From: Diorhabda sublineata
Taxonomy: Eukaryota > Arthropoda > Insecta > Coleoptera > Chrysomelidae
DNA: 64,000 bases
Reading direction: 5' to 3'
Assembly: GCF_026230105.1 (NCBI RefSeq)
Contig: NC_079476.1
Location: 951,209 to 1,015,208, forward strand
The stretch's first letter is position 1; each line of letters begins with the position of its first letter. The notes below the pieces were generated by a model. The model had not been told where the DNA came from. It saw only the letters and a program-made list of their open reading frames with translations, and made no database searches. Position numbers and translations under genes: made by a program. Shown here one piece after another: positions 38,540 through 49,624 of the stretch.

Positions 38540-38935
38540 ATGAATTGATATTGAAAATAATTTGAACTTCAATTCATGTCATCCCATGTCACGAAAAAGA
38601 TCAGCAATAATAAATTTGGCCGATGGATCTATCCAACTATCAGATCCTGAATTTAGATGATTAGCTATTCAAAAAGCAAAAACTGCATTAAAAGAAAACA
38701 ATTATACGGAAAAAATGATAAATAACATATTCAAGAGAAGAATAAACAGATACTACAATAAATTCAATAGCAATACAGAAACGAAACATCAAAACATAAA
38801 ACATTTTTCCTTATCATATGTACAAGGAATTTTCCAACAACTATCGAATTATTGCAATAGATATATCAAGGATAAAGTACTGCATGACATCAAGGCACTA
38901 GATTTATTCTCCATAGGTTACGATTCTGTTCTATC
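38540..38935 (+). pseudogene. Penelope-like element connector fragment
   Basis: One plus-strand frame reads NLNFNSCHPMSRKRSAIINL, then ADGSIQLSDPEFR and a stop, KAKTALKENNYTEKMINNIF, and FSLSYVQGIFQQLSNYCNRY. The CHP-S-K-S-I--L-DRAI-LSDP-F signature and N-YP---I are diagnostic of the region between reverse transcriptase and GIY-YIG endonuclease in PLEs. It is homologous to the complement of 5200-5540. It ends abruptly near 38935, where the frame continues without a break into an RS-rich sequence. Confidence 0.8.
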
Positions 38936-39353
38936 AGTTTCTAGAAAAATAGAATCTACGTCACGATCTGGTTCTGTTGAATTAGAAAATGAAGGAAATA
39001 AACGGAAATCGAGGTCACGTTTTGGATCCCCAGAAGCTAGAGCTGAATCTGCTAAAGTAGCCTCAAGATCTAGATCCCGTTCTGGATCTGCCAAAGTGGT
39101 TTCAAGAACTAGATCAGGTTCAGGATCATGGAAGTCTAGATAGCGTTCTAGGTCAGCCAAAGCTGCATCTAGATATAGATCACGTTCGAGTTCTAGAAAA
39201 TCTCATTCAGGTTCGATACGGTCGAGATCACATTCTGGATCAGCCAAAGCTGCATCAAGTTCCAGATCTCGTTCAGGTTCAAGGAAATCGGTTTCAATCT
39301 TTCCTCTTGACAAATTCATTTCTCGACATCTTTTCAGTAGGCCCCAACCATAG
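38936..39353 (+). pseudogene. RS-repeat (Arg-Ser-rich) reading frame, fused in frame to PLE connector
   Basis: Directly downstream of the PLE connector and in the same frame, about 135 codons encode an Arg-Ser-rich domain. It includes TSRSGSVELENEGNKRKSRS, ASRSRSRSGSAKVVSRTRSG and RSRSHSGSAKAASSSRSRSG. A single in-frame TAG (39141-39143) interrupts it; the frame then continues unchanged to TAG at 39351-39353. The DNA is an imperfect repeat built around AGATC(A/T)CGTTC and GGATCTGCCAAAG. RS domains occur at the C-termini of SR splicing factors, so this may be a captured or retrocopied tail of such a gene. A chance simple-repeat expansion is the alternative. No RNA-recognition motif was seen. 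Confidence 0.55.
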
Positions 39354-39399
39354 GATTAGGCTTCTATATATCTAGTTATTGATGAGTATTAATACAAAT

Positions 39400-39640
39400 C
39401 CTTCAGTCGTTAGCTTCTCTTCTACAATGTCTCTTAAGATTTTTCTATTTCTTTATTATTTGCTTCCTCCACGAGATCCTTATTTTCTATTTTCTCCCCA
39501 ATATCTTCTTCATGTCCTTATTCTTCCTGTTGTCCATTCAATACTTTTTCAAAGTATTGAGCCAATCCTTCAGCTTTTTCATGTGGATCTATTAACAATT
39601 ATCCCTAATATAGGACCTCTTAGTAAAAACTTCTTGATTT
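39400..39640 (-). pseudogene. Possible LINE ORF2 linker fragment
   Basis: The minus strand reads LLIDPHEKAEGLAQYFEKVL then NGQQEE, and further on ENKDLVEEANNKEIEKS. This resembles the segment just before the reverse-transcriptase core in RTE/CR1-like LINEs (L-D-EE----W-EYFE-LLN, then EI--AI--LK--KAPG). It is short and contains stops. The long plus-strand frame over the same interval is its hydrophobic shadow. Confidence 0.35.
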
Positions 39641-39792
39641 TCTGTTTCCAAAGTGTTTTTCAATATTTTGGATATTCAAAGCTGAAATTTCAATTTTATG
39701 TTTATCTTCTTTATGTTTTACGTATTGTTCTTGTTAGTCATGATTGTGTTCCATCCCTAGGTCATATTTTTCTTGTTGATCTTCCAGTTTTC

Positions 39793-40287
39793 TTCCGCCT
39801 CCCCCTTCACATTAAACTTGGATTGATGGAAAACTTTGCGAAGGCTATGGACGAAGAGGATGATGGATTCAAATACCTTAGAGGAGTCTTTCCCCAGTTG
39901 AGTGATGCCAAATTAACGGAAGGTATTTTTATTGGGCCACAAATAAGAAAATTGCTGGACGATGGCAATTCTGCGAAAAAGTTCACCAAACAGGAACTTT
40001 GAGCATGGAAGGTATTTGTTATTGTAGTGTGGGGATTTTTGGGCAACAATATGGACCCAAACTACCAACAGTTAGTTGATCAACTTCTATACGCCTACAA
40101 ATCCCTTGGTGCTCGAATGCCATTGAAAATTCATTTCCTCCATTCTAATCTAGAATTTTTTCCCAACAACTTAGAAGCTCTCAGTGATGAGCCAAGATAT
40201 TGGAACAATAAAAATTCGGACTATGGGGTTCGGCCATGTGGGTTTTTAAAAAAAGAAAGTACAACCCCTAATAAAGGGAGGAAGTAG
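39793..40287 (+). pseudogene. Pseudogene of a multicopy arthropod protein (PLHIKLGLM family)
   Basis: One plus-strand frame reads LPLHIKLGLMENFAKAMDEE, DDGFKYLRGVFPQLSDAKLT, EGIFIGPQIRKLLDDGNSAK and, past a single TGA at 40000-40002, AWKVFVIVVWGFLGNNMDPN, YQQLVDQLLYAYKSLGARMP and LKIHFLHSNLEFFPNNLEAL. I recall this domain order (PLHIKLGLMK, EGIFVGPQIR, then a M--K-HFLHSHLDFFPENLG--S-E motif) from an unnamed family present in many copies in arthropod genomes, often near transposons. Its function is unknown to me. After SDE the expected GERFHQDI stretch is deleted and the frame ends RYWNNKNSDYGVRPCGFLKK. With one nonsense codon and one deletion it is a recent but dead copy. Confidence 0.7.
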
Positions 40288-40289
40288 AG

Positions 40290-42680
40290 CTATTTGATAT
40301 TTAAAGTGATTTTTTTGTGTTTAATAGATGTGGGGCATATTTATCAGATGTTAACTATAAATATTGTCAATATATATTATTTAAAAAATCTGAAATTATT
40401 TTTTTGAAGAATATTAAATATTTTATCAATTAATATGGTTCTATGAATGTATTCTATTCATTTTTATGTTGCTACGAAATGTTTTTTTTTGTCGACCATT
40501 GTAATTTACGCAAGAATCAGTGTACAGACTGTTGCTTTTAAGATCTGCTGCATTAAGAGAGAAAATAGTTGTCTTTAAACGCAATTTTCAAATAATCATA
40601 TATTCTATTTTTGAAATATTCATGAATAACAGTCATGCTCCTGAATTAATCTCGGAAAAGTTGATTTTTCCATTTTGATTTGAAATATGGAAGAGTTTTG
40701 TGTAATGTAAACCAAACATTAATGTTAATTATGAGATAATAATTCACGATGACAACGCATTCCCAGCTTTACAACTAGTTTCGTCCAATACACAATACGA
40801 ATAAGTGGTTGCAAACAATCCAATCTAGCCGCAGTTAACTTTATTGCACAATATTAAAACTAGAAAACCGCAAACCCGGAACATATGCCATAAGAGTAAT
40901 TTTATCTGTGCAAGGCATGAATCATATCAAATGCGAAATAATTTGGCTTTAATTAAGTGATATACGAGAATATAACATTGTTCATGATGTAATAAATATC
41001 GTATGAAAAATTTAGTTGTCGTTAAAGTGAGAATTTGATGATATTAATTAATGGGACGTGTCTTTATTCAACCCAATACGGATTTTTGAAACGATAATAA
41101 TGATAGGGTTAATGATTAACTATCGAAACCGGCTATTCACGTAGAGGGTATAACTTTTTAGAATTAAATCAGGAAGCTTAATTACTAATATCACTAAACT
41201 TTATTTCAACGCAAATATTAATCGTTAATTTTATATCTTTTGTTAACATAAAAAAAGCTGTGAGCAGCAGAGCTCCATCACGAAAGTCGAATTTTTCGTC
41301 GAATGAAGAATTTAACTAATACACAAACAAATCTTTCCACAAAATGAATTTCTTGGAAATGATATAAATTCTCAATCTTATTTCTTTATATGGAAAATTT
41401 GCTATTCCTCAATAACTTTTCATTTCACAAGTTAACTCTCCCTCTCTCGAATGAAAATTCATCATTTCAATAGACCCGGTGGTCTCGAACCCTCTTGTTC
41501 AATTCCAATTGACAACAAAGAAAAAATTGTCATAATGACAAGAAATTTCGAAAATGGGAAGTAAAAAAAATCAACCTAGCAACGATCATACTCGTATTAT
41601 TTATTCATTAAATAGGAGGCGGTCCAGTTCAACAATTACAACGATCAAAATGATTTCGGGCGTTTTGTGCTAGAAAAACTTTGAACTTGAGAAAGACAAT
41701 TCTTCAACATCACCCCTACTTGCATGCGAAGTTAGAACCCTCTAGTTAAACTTTTTCTGGTCAAAAAATAAGAAAATATAACAAAAATGACCATAAAATG
41801 GAGAGGGGTGGAGATGGAAAGTTTCGACCTTAGACAGGAAATCATCTCGCAACTAATTGATCCTACATGTGAAATTTCATTTTTCAGTGGCTTTTCGTTT
41901 GACCTGCAGAGGTGAGTAAAGGTCAAAAACCACTTTTTTTGTACTGCGACCCCTCGAAATATTCATTTATTTTCAACCAAACTCTAATAACATCAATCCG
42001 GCGCCAAAAAAGCCATTTATGCTAATTTTGAACCAAATCGGACCCATAGCTCGAGAGACGAAAATAAGAAGGTGTTCAGGAGGTCTCAAAACATGGGAAA
42101 AATGGTCGAATTTTTCGAAGAAATAATGGTAACGAAAATGGTAACTAAGATTAATCTTCGTTTGCAGGAAATTCAGTTGAAACTTTTTTCGGAAAATATT
42201 ATGAGTTGATTCCAATTCTGTAACCCATGAAAATACGAGACAAAAGATGTCTTCGTCTTCAGGATAGGTAAAGAACGAAAATTTGATAATAAATTTTCGC
42301 GGCTCTTTCTATACACAACATGAAAGGCGGCAGAAAAACAAAAATATAAACACATTTTTGACGATTTTTCCTAAACTACATTGGCAACATCGTGATGAAA
42401 TTTCATACAAATATGTTTCGAAAGATTCATATTGATATTTTCATGATTAAATTTGTCAATCAAAATTCACAACTTAAAGATATTTTTAGTAAAACTCATT
42501 ACTAATTACTATGTTGCATTTTAGGAATATTTTGATTTGAAAATTGTAAATAAAAAGTAATGATGAATTATTCCCATCAATTATATCTAAATTTCATATA
42601 TGCCCGTCATGGAAAAATGTTATTTATTGATAGTTATGACGTTAAACAATAATCAGAAGTGAAATACACCGACAATTATC
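40290..42680. other. No recognised gene
   Basis: AT-rich DNA. A GC-richer, repeat-like segment near 41700-42350 carries overlapping short minus-strand frames without motifs. Confidence 0.5.
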
Positions 42681-42685
42681 TAAGG

Positions 42686-42915
42686 CTACTGTTCAGAAAA
42701 CTCTAGTTCAGCTGTTACGCTCATAGTATTAGGTCCTTCTTGATCGATCTTAGAAATTGACGAGATCAAAATTGGAGACTCGTTTTGAACAGAAATGTTC
42801 TTGCCACTTTGAATCTCTTCATTAATTCTACTTTCCTAGTGAACGTTTCCAATGCGCGATTCTCTAGCTCTACTTTTAGTTCCGTCACTTTCAGATCACC
42901 AAGTCTCTTAACCAT
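42686..42915 (-). pseudogene. Small ORF with an N-terminal SAP-like DNA-binding motif, one frameshift
   Basis: The minus-strand frame starts MVKRLGDLKVTELKVELENR, then ALETFTRKVELMKRF. This fits the SAP motif (L-V-ELK-EL--R-L---G-K-ELI-RL), a helix-extension-helix that binds DNA. A one-base shift moves it into NEEIQSGKNISVQNESPILI, SSISKIDQEGPNTMSVTAEL and EFSEQ then a stop, which is also protein-like. The product would be about 75 residues. Such short SAP proteins occur at the start of some arthropod retroelement or multicopy genes, but no partner ORF was found here. It may instead be a first exon. Confidence 0.45.
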
Positions 42916-42919
42916 GTTT

Positions 42920-43860
42920 AAATCAATATTTATCTACATCTAACACCAATGGAAAGTTTTTCTTATTTATTTAAACACTTTTTAGACGGTTGGGTGAATT
43001 TATACACAAGAAGTAGCTTACTTACATAATTTATTCATACTTACACTGAATACACTAAACTATTCACTAAATTATACACCAACATTTTGACTAAATTCAT
43101 TTTTCGATTTACTTGTCTATCCCGATATGTTCGGGATGTTATGAGATTATTTACTTACTACTAAGACCGTGAAAGACTTGTTTATATACACTTTAATGAT
43201 ATCGAGGATATTCGCAATCTTAGAAAAAGATTGTATGAAAACGGTTACAACATACTATGAATCAAATATAGAAGCAACATAAGGAAATTGTTGTCATACA
43301 TAAAAACATATTATAAATGAGAATTGTACCGGGCGCTGGTATAATTTCGAAATTTAATATTTCGAAAATGTTCTTCAAAGGAGAAAACAACTACTTTCCT
43401 GGCTAATGCCTCGACGAATATTGAATTACATCTTATTGAATATCGTGATGTCAATCGGCCTTTTTTTCGATATTAACATCTCTAATATAGATACAAGGAT
43501 CATTATATTATTATGTTGTTATATTCTAATGGTACGTGTGGTTTTATTGGGTCGAAATGAAAGTTTATTGATTTATTGTGGCTCACAGTTTACCTTACTG
43601 TTGTTAACCTTCTCGTTTATCCACCATCACAAACAATTAAATTCTGTTCTATATTTCAGTTGTCCTAGCAGAACATACAGAGAATTATTTATTCAAAACA
43701 GCTTGAAACATAAATAATTCAATCACCATAATTTTTTTTTTTTTAAATTACCTGACAATTTTGAAACTAGTTTTATATTCTTCGGTGATGAAATTCGAAA
43801 ATAACAATAATTGTAATGCCTTGTTTCCTTACTATTCGTGTCTTCGGCACTAATACTATA
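42920..43860. other. No recognised gene
   Basis: AT-rich. The 103-codon plus-strand frame at 43406-43717 is hydrophobic (runs of I, L, V, F) and looks like translated AT-rich DNA. A small ATCCCGA/TCGGGAT hairpin lies near 43120-43140. Confidence 0.5.
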
Positions 43861-43865
43861 ATATA

Positions 43866-44856
43866 CAGGGTGTCCCACGACAAGTTAAAACTATCTGTAT
43901 ATGGCAAAATACTCTTAGTAAAATCATAAAAGTTTCTACGTTTAGGTTTACGAATATGATCTATCCAACTAAACGATTTTCAAAGATGGCCGATTTCCGG
44001 TTCTACCGGAAGCTCGCTACAAATTTTCATTTTAAAACAAACACCCCATATAATAATACATTTTTGAAATAAACATGAACTTTTGGTATACTTTTGTATG
44101 GTATACTATTTTCCGAAAAATTCATACTTTTTGAGACCCTTATAAATTATTTTTTTACAAAGATGCCCTCAAAGATATGAAAATGGTTTGTGTTCGGTTA
44201 CTTTTAGCAAGCTCAGACATATTTGAATCTATGTTGAAATGTTTTTAATTTTATACAGGATGTGTACAAAAAATGTTCAAAATTTAACTTCATAAATATC
44301 ACCCGATCAAAATAAAATTTTTTTTAGGTATAGGATAATATACATGAATTTACCTTATTTTCTACCTCTGGATGCATTGAAATAGAAAAAAATGGGTGGT
44401 TCTATTTAGAGAAATTAAGAAATTTGATTTATGAAGTTAAACTTTGCACACTTTTCATACACACCCTGTATAAAATGAAAAATTTTCGACAGATTCACAT
44501 ACTTTTGACGTTGATGAAAGCAACCGAGCAGAAACAATTTTCATATCTTCAAGGGTGTCTTCGTAAAAAAATAATTAATGAGGGTCTGGAAGGGTCAAAT
44601 TTACAAAAAAATTAATATGTCAAAAAGTATGCATTTTTTTAAAAAAGTTCTTTGACAAAATTATACTAAAATAAATTCCACGTTATACATTCAAAAAATA
44701 AAGTGTTTCATTTAAAATCACAAAGTTGACTTCTGGTAGAACCCCCCATGCTTAAAAATATTTCAGTTGAAAAGATCGTATCCGAAAACCCAAACGTAGA
44801 TATTTTTATGGTTTTTGCCATATGCAGATAGTTTTAACTCGTCGTGGGACACACTG
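43866..44856. mobile_element. ~1-kb near-palindromic TIR (foldback) element flanked by TA
   Basis: TA-flanked (43864-43865 and 44857-44858). The left end CAGGGTGTCCCACGACAAGT and the complement of the right end CAGTGTGTCCCACGACGAGT match, and the match continues inward through TTAAAACTATCTG. Further pairs lie inside: GGTTCTACCGGAAG (about 43999) with the complement of CTTCTGGTAGAACC (about 44731); AAGATATGAAAATGGTTTG with its counterpart near 44540; and TTTATACAGGATGTGTACAA (about 44250) with the complement near 44450-44475. Nearly the whole element is therefore two arms of about 490 bp around a centre near 44365. No transposase is encoded. Confidence 0.8.
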
Positions 44857-44858
44857 TA

Positions 44859-45275
44859 TACAATATACTGTTCTTATTGCCAAAAAATTCAGTTTACATG
44901 CTTTCCAATGGCATTATCTGAACTCCAATATAATTCAAATCGTATTTGAGTACCTATTGATAGCAGAAATTGTATTATAGAATAATAATATTCAGATTTA
45001 CTTCGCGTTATTCAATTGAAATGAATCGGTTGAATATCAAAATGAAAAAATATTTCCATTAATGAATATCAAGATCTCTTCAACATGTAACCTCTCAAAT
45101 CAACTTGTGAATTCACTGATGGAATTTAATGAAAAAAAAAAAAGAATTTATGTGTTTCAATTTTTTATTCGGCTACGTTAACGAGACAGCAGTTTAACAA
45201 CGAAATGTAATTTGACAATTAGCCAGCGGCTATCAAAATGGAATAGAGGGAGGGTACTTTTTATATTTTAAATTT
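44859..45275. other. No recognised gene
   Basis: AT-rich spacer between two TIR elements. Nothing was identified. Confidence 0.5.
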
Positions 45276-45277
45276 TA

Positions 45278-46173
45278 CACCGTGTTCCGAGGCTTGATGC
45301 AAAAAATTCAGGAGTAGGTAGACGACATGAAAATAATTATGTGACATAAAAAAATCTCCAATACGACCTCTCGTTTCTGGGTATAGGCCTTTGAAGCTGC
45401 GAAATATTTATAAAAGTATTATTAAGATTTATACATTCAAACGTTATGAATTTTCAACGGATGATTTCGTATATCCATGTTGTTTATCTAAAATCCAGAG
45501 GGACTCATTCCCAATAATTAACAAACCAAAAGTTCTACAAAGACAACCTCTACAATAGAAGGATAGCAAAAATGGAATTCCGTTTGTACTCGATAGGAGG
45601 TAAGCAGATTTCTACTGTACATGCCAAAAACCATTCGCTATAAAGAGACATTCTGAAAAAAATTATCATAAATTGTCATTATTCATAGAAAATACTCGCT
45701 GGAGATGCTACGTCGTATTCAATTAAAAATTGCAAGCGACTTAATTTGTTATTGAATCACATATGGTAGAAATCCTTTAAACATTCGCAGAGAATTGTAA
45801 TTCATGCATGATGGAGCTCATGGTTTCATTTTCAAAATGATGTGAAAAAATTATCTTAAATACATTTTTGCTAATAGGTGGATTGGTCGAGAAAGGGGGT
45901 CCATTTCCATAGGAATTAAATACAATGGACTCATTTTTTTGAGGATATCTTAGGTTAGATTAGGCTAACCAACTGAATTTTTCTGCATTTAAGTTTTTTT
46001 CCTTATGTTAGTTACACGATGATCGACCGTATGCAGTTCAATTAGAAATGTTTTAATACCTTGTGTAAGTAAGTTCTGGGTTAGTCGTATGAGAAAATTT
46101 CTTCATGTCGCAGCATTATTTTTCACGTCATCTATCCACCGAATTTTTTAGTATCAAGTTCCAAAACACTCTG
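45278..46173. mobile_element. 896-bp TIR element flanked by TA
   Basis: The left end CACCGTGTTCCGAGGCTTGA (after TA at 45276-45277) matches the complement of the right end, CAGAGTGTTTTGGAACTTGA (before TA at 46174-46175). Similarity continues for about 110 bp, including AAAATTCAGGAGTAGGTAGA against AAAATTCGGTGGATAGATGA and the TACGAC motif. The interior encodes nothing recognised. A related copy end lies at 59390-59560 in opposite orientation and preserves the CAGGGTGTTCCGAGAATTCA form of the terminus. Confidence 0.65.
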
Positions 46174-46175
46174 TA

Positions 46176-46895
46176 TTATGCAGATTAATAATCATATTTA
46201 TTGAAATCAGCTAACTTAACTGAAATATTAATATAATATAATCAATTTAATCGTTCATTGTACTACATTCGCTGCTTTAACATAAGAAACTCTTTTTGTT
46301 ACTTCATATTCGGTTTATCTAGTTTTGCAATAAAACTATGGGGGTCCTCTAAATATAAATTACATACAATTTGCATAATTTCCTACAAGTTATTTGTAGT
46401 AATTAAATTCTCACTAGATGGTGTCAAGTTTGAAGATATCGAAACTTTCATTAGAATTCCCAATATGAACGAGCTTTTGATAAGCAATTTTACAATTTTC
46501 AGTTCCGGTCTACTTTATAATATTCATAAATATTTTATTAACTTTGGAAAGTTTTAAAACATTCCCATGGAAATTATGGTAACCAAAACATTATTTTGAC
46601 TAACCAATCACTTGGAAATGCATTTTACTTTCATGTAAAGAACGTTTCTCGGCCTGTGCCATCAGATTATAACTGAGAAGTTATTTTGAGGATGAAATGG
46701 TGATGGAAGTCCTAGTTACTTTTCTGGTAACTTCTAATTGACGTTATTTATTAGTGACAATTACTGTGGCCCTTAATTGGATGTTAATGTATTTTTATAA
46801 CCACTTAATGAATTAAAATTACTTTGAAATTTAAACATCACTGTTTTTGCATTCATATTTTATAACTTCGATCAAGTTTTGATCACTTCATTTAC
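46176..46895. other. No recognised gene
   Basis: AT-rich. The 99-codon frame at 46258-46557 is Phe/Ile/Tyr-rich and motif-free. Confidence 0.5.
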
Positions 46896-46901
46896 ATTAA
46901 C

Positions 46902-46980
46902 TGACGCGCGTTTCGATGTCCAAGTTAGTCTTCCGAGACTGTCACTGATGATGATAACTTGGTTATCGAAACGCGCATCA
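46902..46980 (+). ncRNA. Hairpin with hammerhead-ribozyme-like core
   Basis: A long inverted repeat: TGACGCGCGTTTCGATGTCC (46902 on) pairs with the complement of the downstream GGTTATCGAAACGCGCATCA. Within it the plus strand has CTGATGA (46945-46951), a GATAAC-TTG-GTTATC stem-loop (46953-46967) and GAAA (46968-46971), followed by CGCGC pairing back to GCGCG upstream. This is the core order of a hammerhead ribozyme, with one extra T between CTGATGA and stem II. A convincing stem I between 46913 and 46944 is lacking; an AGTCT-TCCG-AGACT hairpin lies there instead. PLEs are known to carry hammerhead motifs, and PLE fragments occur elsewhere in this window, but none adjoins this site. Confidence 0.35.
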
Positions 46981-47365
46981 CACAGTGTAATTATGAGTAT
47001 TGGTGTGGTGGTAAATAGTGTATTCGGTATAGTTATTTATGTATCAAGGTATTCAAGATGTCATATACTTTGTCACGTGGCCGGGGATCACTACTAACAA
47101 GACGAGTACATGAAAATGGTACATACTTTTGAGGCTTGTTTTTTCCATTAAATTCAATTAATTTCCTTTTGGCTACAACAATGAAATGAAACAGTGATAA
47201 TTCTCAATCAGAATGCACAATTAAGTGATATGTGTTTGCGAATTTATTAACTGATTAAGCTTGAATTTCTGGGTATTCATACTGATATTCCCTCTTTGAT
47301 GACAATAAATTTGTTATTGACACGCGTGTTGTTGTAGTTGTAGCAGTGAACAGTGTGTTCAATAT

Positions 47366-47905
47366 TAGCTTTTAACATTTCAAATGGTCTAGGAGATTAA
47401 TTCCTCGAACAGTAATTCTGTTTGTACTATGACCAGAATTATTCTGTTTGAAAATATAGAATCATCAGAATTTTGCAATAATGTGAGAAGTAAATTAAGT
47501 TCTTTTGGTGTCATTCTCCAATCATTCAATCGGTAAATATTATATCATAGTTTCGTTTTTCCTTGCAGTAGATAGTGTTCTATTTAAATGTATAAAATTT
47601 GATTATCTTCCTGCTTGATATTAAACCAGAACAATAAATTCAAGTGTGTTCGCGACTAAAACAGATTGAACTTTACCTTTGAACGAGTACGAGAACTTTT
47701 GAAACGGTAGATCTCTCAGCCCTCTTCAAATGTGTAGGTATCAATTTTTTCCTGTCTCAACTTTACAAATTATATAAAAAAAATATTGTTAATGGTTAAC
47801 GAAGCTGTTTTGAAGACTGGATAAGATCTAAAATGAATGAATCTCCATTAGTTATCAGTCTGTTTCTATATTTAAAGTTACTTTTGGTATTTTGTTAATC
47901 AAAAC
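47366..47905 (+). repeat. Direct segmental duplication, copy 1
   Basis: Begins AGCTTTTAACATTTCAAATG and continues with very few differences from copy 2 (50134-50580) to about 47565. It then has about 100 bp absent from the other copy (47566-47685), and resumes at GAACGAGTACGAGAAC through TGTTAATGGTTAACGAAGCT to about 47905. No protein-coding similarity was found, so this looks like an unclassified dispersed repeat. Confidence 0.8.
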
Positions 47906-47909
47906 CCGA

Positions 47910-48900
47910 TTTCAAGTATATTTTTGGGTGAATTGTACAACTATCATCACTTAGAGATCCAAATTGATACTGTTGTGTCAATTGGATCCAGCCCTAGCTC
48001 GTGGAAAACGATATCAGTTTGCGCAGTGCAATACGGCGGATCGGAGAGTGAACTAACTGCTTTTATAACTTTATTCTTTGTTGATTGACATTTTTAGGTT
48101 TCAGTGAGTATTATAGGTCCGTGGTTTAGAGCGCAAATACGAACTCAATTCCATGCGACCGTAGAGGTAACATCAACAGAATCAAATGATTCCAGCAATG
48201 CTTTACTGTCTATTTGCAATAATAAGTGGTTTCAGTTAATGAAATTTTTCAAAATGGAAAGCTGTATAAATGAGAAGACAAGTTATATGACCACTTTTTT
48301 TTATCACAGTTCTGTAGACAAAGATTACAAAAATGCTTGTAGTTTCTACCTGAAAAAACATTTATTAGCACACATTGTATGAATTCTCTGTTCATAAATC
48401 GAGCAAATTAATGATTTATCTTGAATGTATGTTTACGCAAGCTGCAATTTCAAAATTCGCCACGATTCTTTCCAAAGTGTTCTGAAATGAGAACAGGATA
48501 TTACATAACAGCGTCGTGAAAATTTTAAGCGTATATTTCAGGATAATATATGACGGACCGGAATTGGTTGTATAAATTATGGAGAAACATGTTCCAAAGA
48601 GTCTGATGTTTTCATCGAGCGAGTTCGAGGCTGGTTGGAGTTTTACGTGGGAAAGATCGTACATCATGCGGGGATTCATGAGGCGATATTGAATTTGGCT
48701 TTATTTGGAAGCTTTCTTTTTCAATTGGTGGTAGAAAAATAATTTTGAATATACAATGATATAAAATGTTGATGGATCCATTTAACTGAGTTTGAAAATT
48801 GATTACAACATTCTTATGGAGGACAAGGAGGTAATTGATTTATATTGATAGTAACCTTGACCAGTTGATCGTGTTTATAGTGAGTCTGGTCGAAAATTTT
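47910..48900. other. No recognised gene
   Basis: AT-rich. The plus-strand frame at 48104-48382 and the minus-strand frame at 48416-48679 show no motif. Confidence 0.5.
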
Positions 48901-48904
48901 TATC

Positions 48905-49620
48905 TCGCGTCAAGATGTTATCCTTTTTTGAGGAATAATTTGGTTAAAGTTGTTTTTATATCTTCTATTGGCTATTTCAAGTTTTGAAAGTCTCAGCAAA
49001 ATAAAGTCATAGAGTGTTGGAAAGGATATGATGTAATTTTTGGCACAATCCGACAATATAATATATTTGTTTCCTCCAACATCGAACTTCCTGAATCTGT
49101 GAGCAAATCTTTTTTGTTGAGTAGTAGGCAGACATTGTCGTGGTGGAGGACTAGTCGTCTTCTGCGATTGGTTTCCCTCCTTTTCTTTGAACGCTTCTGG
49201 CAATCAAATGATAGTATATCATTCGGAATGAACCATTTTACGTTGCTCTAATGAAATCATGGTTAAATGTTCAGTTATTTCGAGAAACAAACAAATTGCT
49301 TTCAAATTGCTTCGTACTCAAACAACTTTTGTCGGATTTGGTATCTAACGCGATCAAATGTTTTCGACAGCTAAATGTTCATGAAATATTGAATGTATTC
49401 GAGTGGAAATTATACCCAAGTGACCTCAATATCACAGTGTGCAATATCAGTTTACGCACATCATCGATGTTTTCTGGCACAACAGCCGATCTTGGACTAC
49501 TTTGGCGAAGTTCATTCTGTAGTTAAGTGCGACCATGATTGAATTCGAAGAAACAGAGGAAAATGTGGGTTCAAAATGATACTCAATCACCAACGGTCGA
49601 AGTGAGTTCATCGGCAATCT
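48905..49620 (-). pseudogene. Broken mariner transposase
   Basis: Read on the minus strand from 49620: MNSLRPLVIEYHFEPT-like sequence; STRIHSIFHEHLAVENI (the HSILHEHLAVKKI motif of the DNA-binding half); PNPTKVV-VRSN; LEQRKMVHSE; LPEAFKE; and RRLVLHHDN, the second catalytic Asp. After that the copy is heavily diverged (IILSDCAKNYIISFP may be the third-Asp block). The first Asp region is deleted. Family as at 15055, 29190 and 56868. Confidence 0.7.
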
Positions 49621-49624
49621 GTTG

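Noticed and set aside
39379..39790. Upstream part of the long plus-strand frame at 39379-40002 as coding
   Set aside because: It is a hydrophobic shadow. The minus strand carries LINE-like LIDPHEKAEGLAQYFEKVL, and only the part after about 39793 matches a protein family.
43406..43717. 103-codon hydrophobic ORF as a membrane protein
   Set aside because: The composition is what AT-rich DNA gives in a T-rich frame; no motif, no homologous look, no gene context.
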